Below are positions 4,400-6,037 of a DNA stretch of 6,037 nt, piece after piece. The number at the start of each line of letters is the position of its first letter. Within the stretch, counting starts at the first letter, position 1. The notes under the pieces are model-generated. The model was not told where the DNA came from. It ran no database searches and saw only the letters and a list, made by a program, of their open reading frames with translations. Origin of the DNA: Planctomycetota bacterium (lineage in GTDB: Bacteria; Planctomycetota; Phycisphaerae; Sedimentisphaerales; Anaerobacaceae); assembly GCA_023135255.1 (NCBI GenBank), contig JAGLTN010000456.1, forward strand, positions 1 through 6,037, written 5' to 3'. The translations under genes were made by a program, and so were the position numbers.

Positions 4400-6037
4400 A
4401 TGTCAATAAAATCAAAAGCTGTTTATCTGGCAGTATGCATAATGTCGCTACACTTGCTTTTAACTCCGGCTATTTTAGCGCAAGAGACCTTTACAGAAGC
4501 ACCGCAGCAAAAAGCCCAAAGAATGCAGTGGTGGCGAGATGCTCGTTTCGGTTTATTCGTTCACTGGGGGCCTGTCAGTTTAAAAGGGACAGAAATAAGC
4601 TGGGCCAGAAAAACAGACCCCAACAGGCAAGGTTCACAAATATGGAAATGTATTCATGGCATTATACCAGCCGAGAAGTACGATAACTTATATAAAAAGT
4701 TTAACCCCCTGCAGTTTGATGCTGAACAATGGGTGCAGATCGCAAAAGACGCCGGTATGAAATATCTGGTGTTCACTACAAAGCACCATGACGGATTTTG
4801 TAATTTTGACAGCAAATACACGGACTACAAAATAACGAATTCCCAATCGCCTTACAGAAAGGACATAGTCAAACAGCTTGCTGATGCCTGCCATAAAGCT
4901 GGATTAAAACTTGGTTTTTACTATTCCCAGCCTGACTGGCATCATCCGGATTACTTTAATGGTGACAGACATGAAAACTATGTCGAATATTTTCATAATC
5001 AGGTTCGCGAGCTTTGCACAAATTACGGCAAAGTTGGTATAATATGGTTTGACGGATTGGGAGTACCCGCAAAAGACTGGCAGGCGGAAAAATTACTGAA
5101 AATGACTCGCCGGCTTCAGCCTGGTATAATCATCAATAACCGCGCAGGTTTGCCAGCTGATTTTGGAACGCCAGAGCAAACCATTGGCGGATTTCAGAAT
5201 GACCGCTCATGGGAAAGTTGTATAACCATTGGGGATCAGTGGTCTTATAAACCAAACGATGATATGAAATCAAAGAGACAGTGTATACAAACACTGGTGA
5301 AAGTTATCGGTGGTGATGGCAATCTTCTTTTTAACGTAGGCCCGATGCCGGATGGCAGGATTGAACCGAGGCAGGTGGAAAGATTAAGGGAAATGGGTGA
5401 TTGGCTTAAAAAGTATGGTAAATCAATTTACAAAACAAGAGGCGGGCCATTTAAGCCTGGGAAATATGGCGCCAGCACGTACAAAGGCAATGTTATATAT
5501 CTGCATGTACTCAACTGGACTGGAGAAAAATTAATCCTGCCCGCTATCGGTAGAAAAATTAAAAAAGCTGTGGTACTTACTGGCGGCAAAGCAAATATAT
5601 CTCAAACAGAAGATAGTATCAAGATTACATTGCCTTTAAAATACCAGCAATATGTGGATACAATTATAAAGTTGACTCTTGATGGGAATGCGGGAAAAAT
5701 CGCCCCTGTTGATGTTCCATCGCAATCGGTTGCCTTCAATAAACCATCAAAAGCTTCAAATATTTGCGAGAACGATAGCAACTACAGTCCGGAAAAGGCT
5801 GTCGATGACAACATGGAAACAAGATGGGCTACAGATGCCGGCACAAAACAAGCGTGGTTAGAAATCGACCTGCAAAAACCCGCAAAAATCTCAAGTGCAC
5901 TAATAATACAGGAATGCGGGCGTAGAATAAAAAAATATCAGCTTGAAAAATTTGCTAATGACAAATGGGAAAGTTTTTACTACTGTGATAACGTGCAAAT
6001 GGAAAATTCAGTAAAATTCGAACCTGTGGCTGTAAGG
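4400..6037 (+). CDS. Secreted GH29 alpha-L-fucosidase with F5/8C domain, 3' end outside window
   Basis: A frame of 546 codons runs without a stop to the window edge. A signal peptide covers residues 1-27, with likely cleavage after ILA. The GH29 (beta/alpha)8 catalytic domain spans about 38-345: WWRDARFGLFVHWGP (44-58), TTKHHDGF (126-133), the nucleophile segment KVGIIWFDG with Asp218, then TPEQ (Glu259) and SWESCITIG (Glu272), the two candidates for the acid/base, a residue that differs between GH29 subgroups. GNLLFNVGPMPDGRI (307-321) is another strong family match. A beta-sandwich follows (about 346-430), then an F5/8 type C (discoidin/CBM32-like) domain from about 443, with the typical KAVDDNMETRWAT and WLEIDL. 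It probably removes terminal L-fucose from glycans outside the cytoplasm, with the last domain aiding carbohydrate binding. The gene is 25 nt behind rmuC with no terminator between. Exact linkage specificity cannot be read. Confidence 0.93.
   Translation, partial: MSIKSKAVYLAVCIMSLHLLLTPAILAQETFTEAPQQKAQRMQWWRDARFGLFVHWGPVSLKGTEISWARKTDPNRQGSQIWKCIHGIIPAEKYDNLYKKFNPLQFDAEQWVQIAKDAGMKYLVFTTKHHDGFCNFDSKYTDYKITNSQSPYRKDIVKQLADACHKAGLKLGFYYSQPDWHHPDYFNGDRHENYVEYFHNQVRELCTNYGKVGIIWFDGLGVPAKDWQAEKLLKMTRRLQPGIIINNRAGLPADFGTPEQTIGGFQNDRSWESCITIGDQWSYKPNDDMKSKRQCIQTLVKVIGGDGNLLFNVGPMPDGRIEPRQVERLREMGDWLKKYGKSIYKTRGGPFKPGKYGASTYKGNVIYLHVLNWTGEKLILPAIGRKIKKAVVLTGGKANISQTEDSIKITLPLKYQQYVDTIIKLTLDGNAGKIAPVDVPSQSVAFNKPSKASNICENDSNYSPEKAVDDNMETRWATDAGTKQAWLEIDLQKPAKISSALIIQECGRRIKKYQLEKFANDKWESFYYCDNVQMENSVKFEPVAVR

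Noticed and set aside
4384..5861. Frames at 4384-4686 (+), 4688-4894 (-) and 5679-5861 (+)
   Set aside because: All lie over the GH29 fucosidase, whose own frame (from 4400) has a ribosome binding site, a signal peptide and family motifs throughout.

Overview
The window carries six genes in two divergent groups, plus control signals. All features were read by eye and no database search was run. The A+T-rich base composition, a Tat-type signal on a Nif3-like protein, and a secreted GH29 fucosidase with an F5/8-type C domain suggest a polysaccharide-degrading bacterium of the Planctomycetota (Phycisphaerae/Sedimentisphaerales-like) or the related Lentisphaerota/Kiritimatiellota. Good Shine-Dalgarno sites before most genes and a near-consensus sigma70 promoter argue against Bacteroidota. 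The lineage call is inference only.

Left arm, minus strand, in transcription order: a HAD-superfamily hydrolase (3170-2565, GTG start), an ASCH-domain protein (2561-2148) only 3 nt downstream, a Tat-exported Nif3-like dinuclear-metal protein (2084-1167), and an exported Gln/Gly/Arg-rich low-complexity protein (1057-158). A strong intrinsic terminator at 129-92 closes this arm. The gaps are 3, 63 and 109 nt, so the first three genes could form one transcript; the last may have its own promoter or be read through. A second hairpin at 45-83 may serve a gene lying to the left of the window.

The divergent control region (about 3171-3342) holds a TTGACG-N17-TATAAT promoter for the right arm, a weaker candidate promoter for the left arm, and a 12-bp perfect palindrome between the two transcription units.

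Right arm, plus strand: a short-form RmuC protein (3343-4374), then, 25 nt later and with no terminator between them, a secreted alpha-L-fucosidase (4400 to the window edge). The fucosidase has no stop codon inside the window and is cut within its C-terminal F5/8C domain. The two genes have no obvious shared function, so their pairing looks positional.

I see no mobile element, CRISPR array, tRNA or rRNA, and no convincing new multi-gene system. The least explained items are the Q/G/R-rich exported protein and the exported Nif3-like protein with a His-to-Glu change at its metal site.
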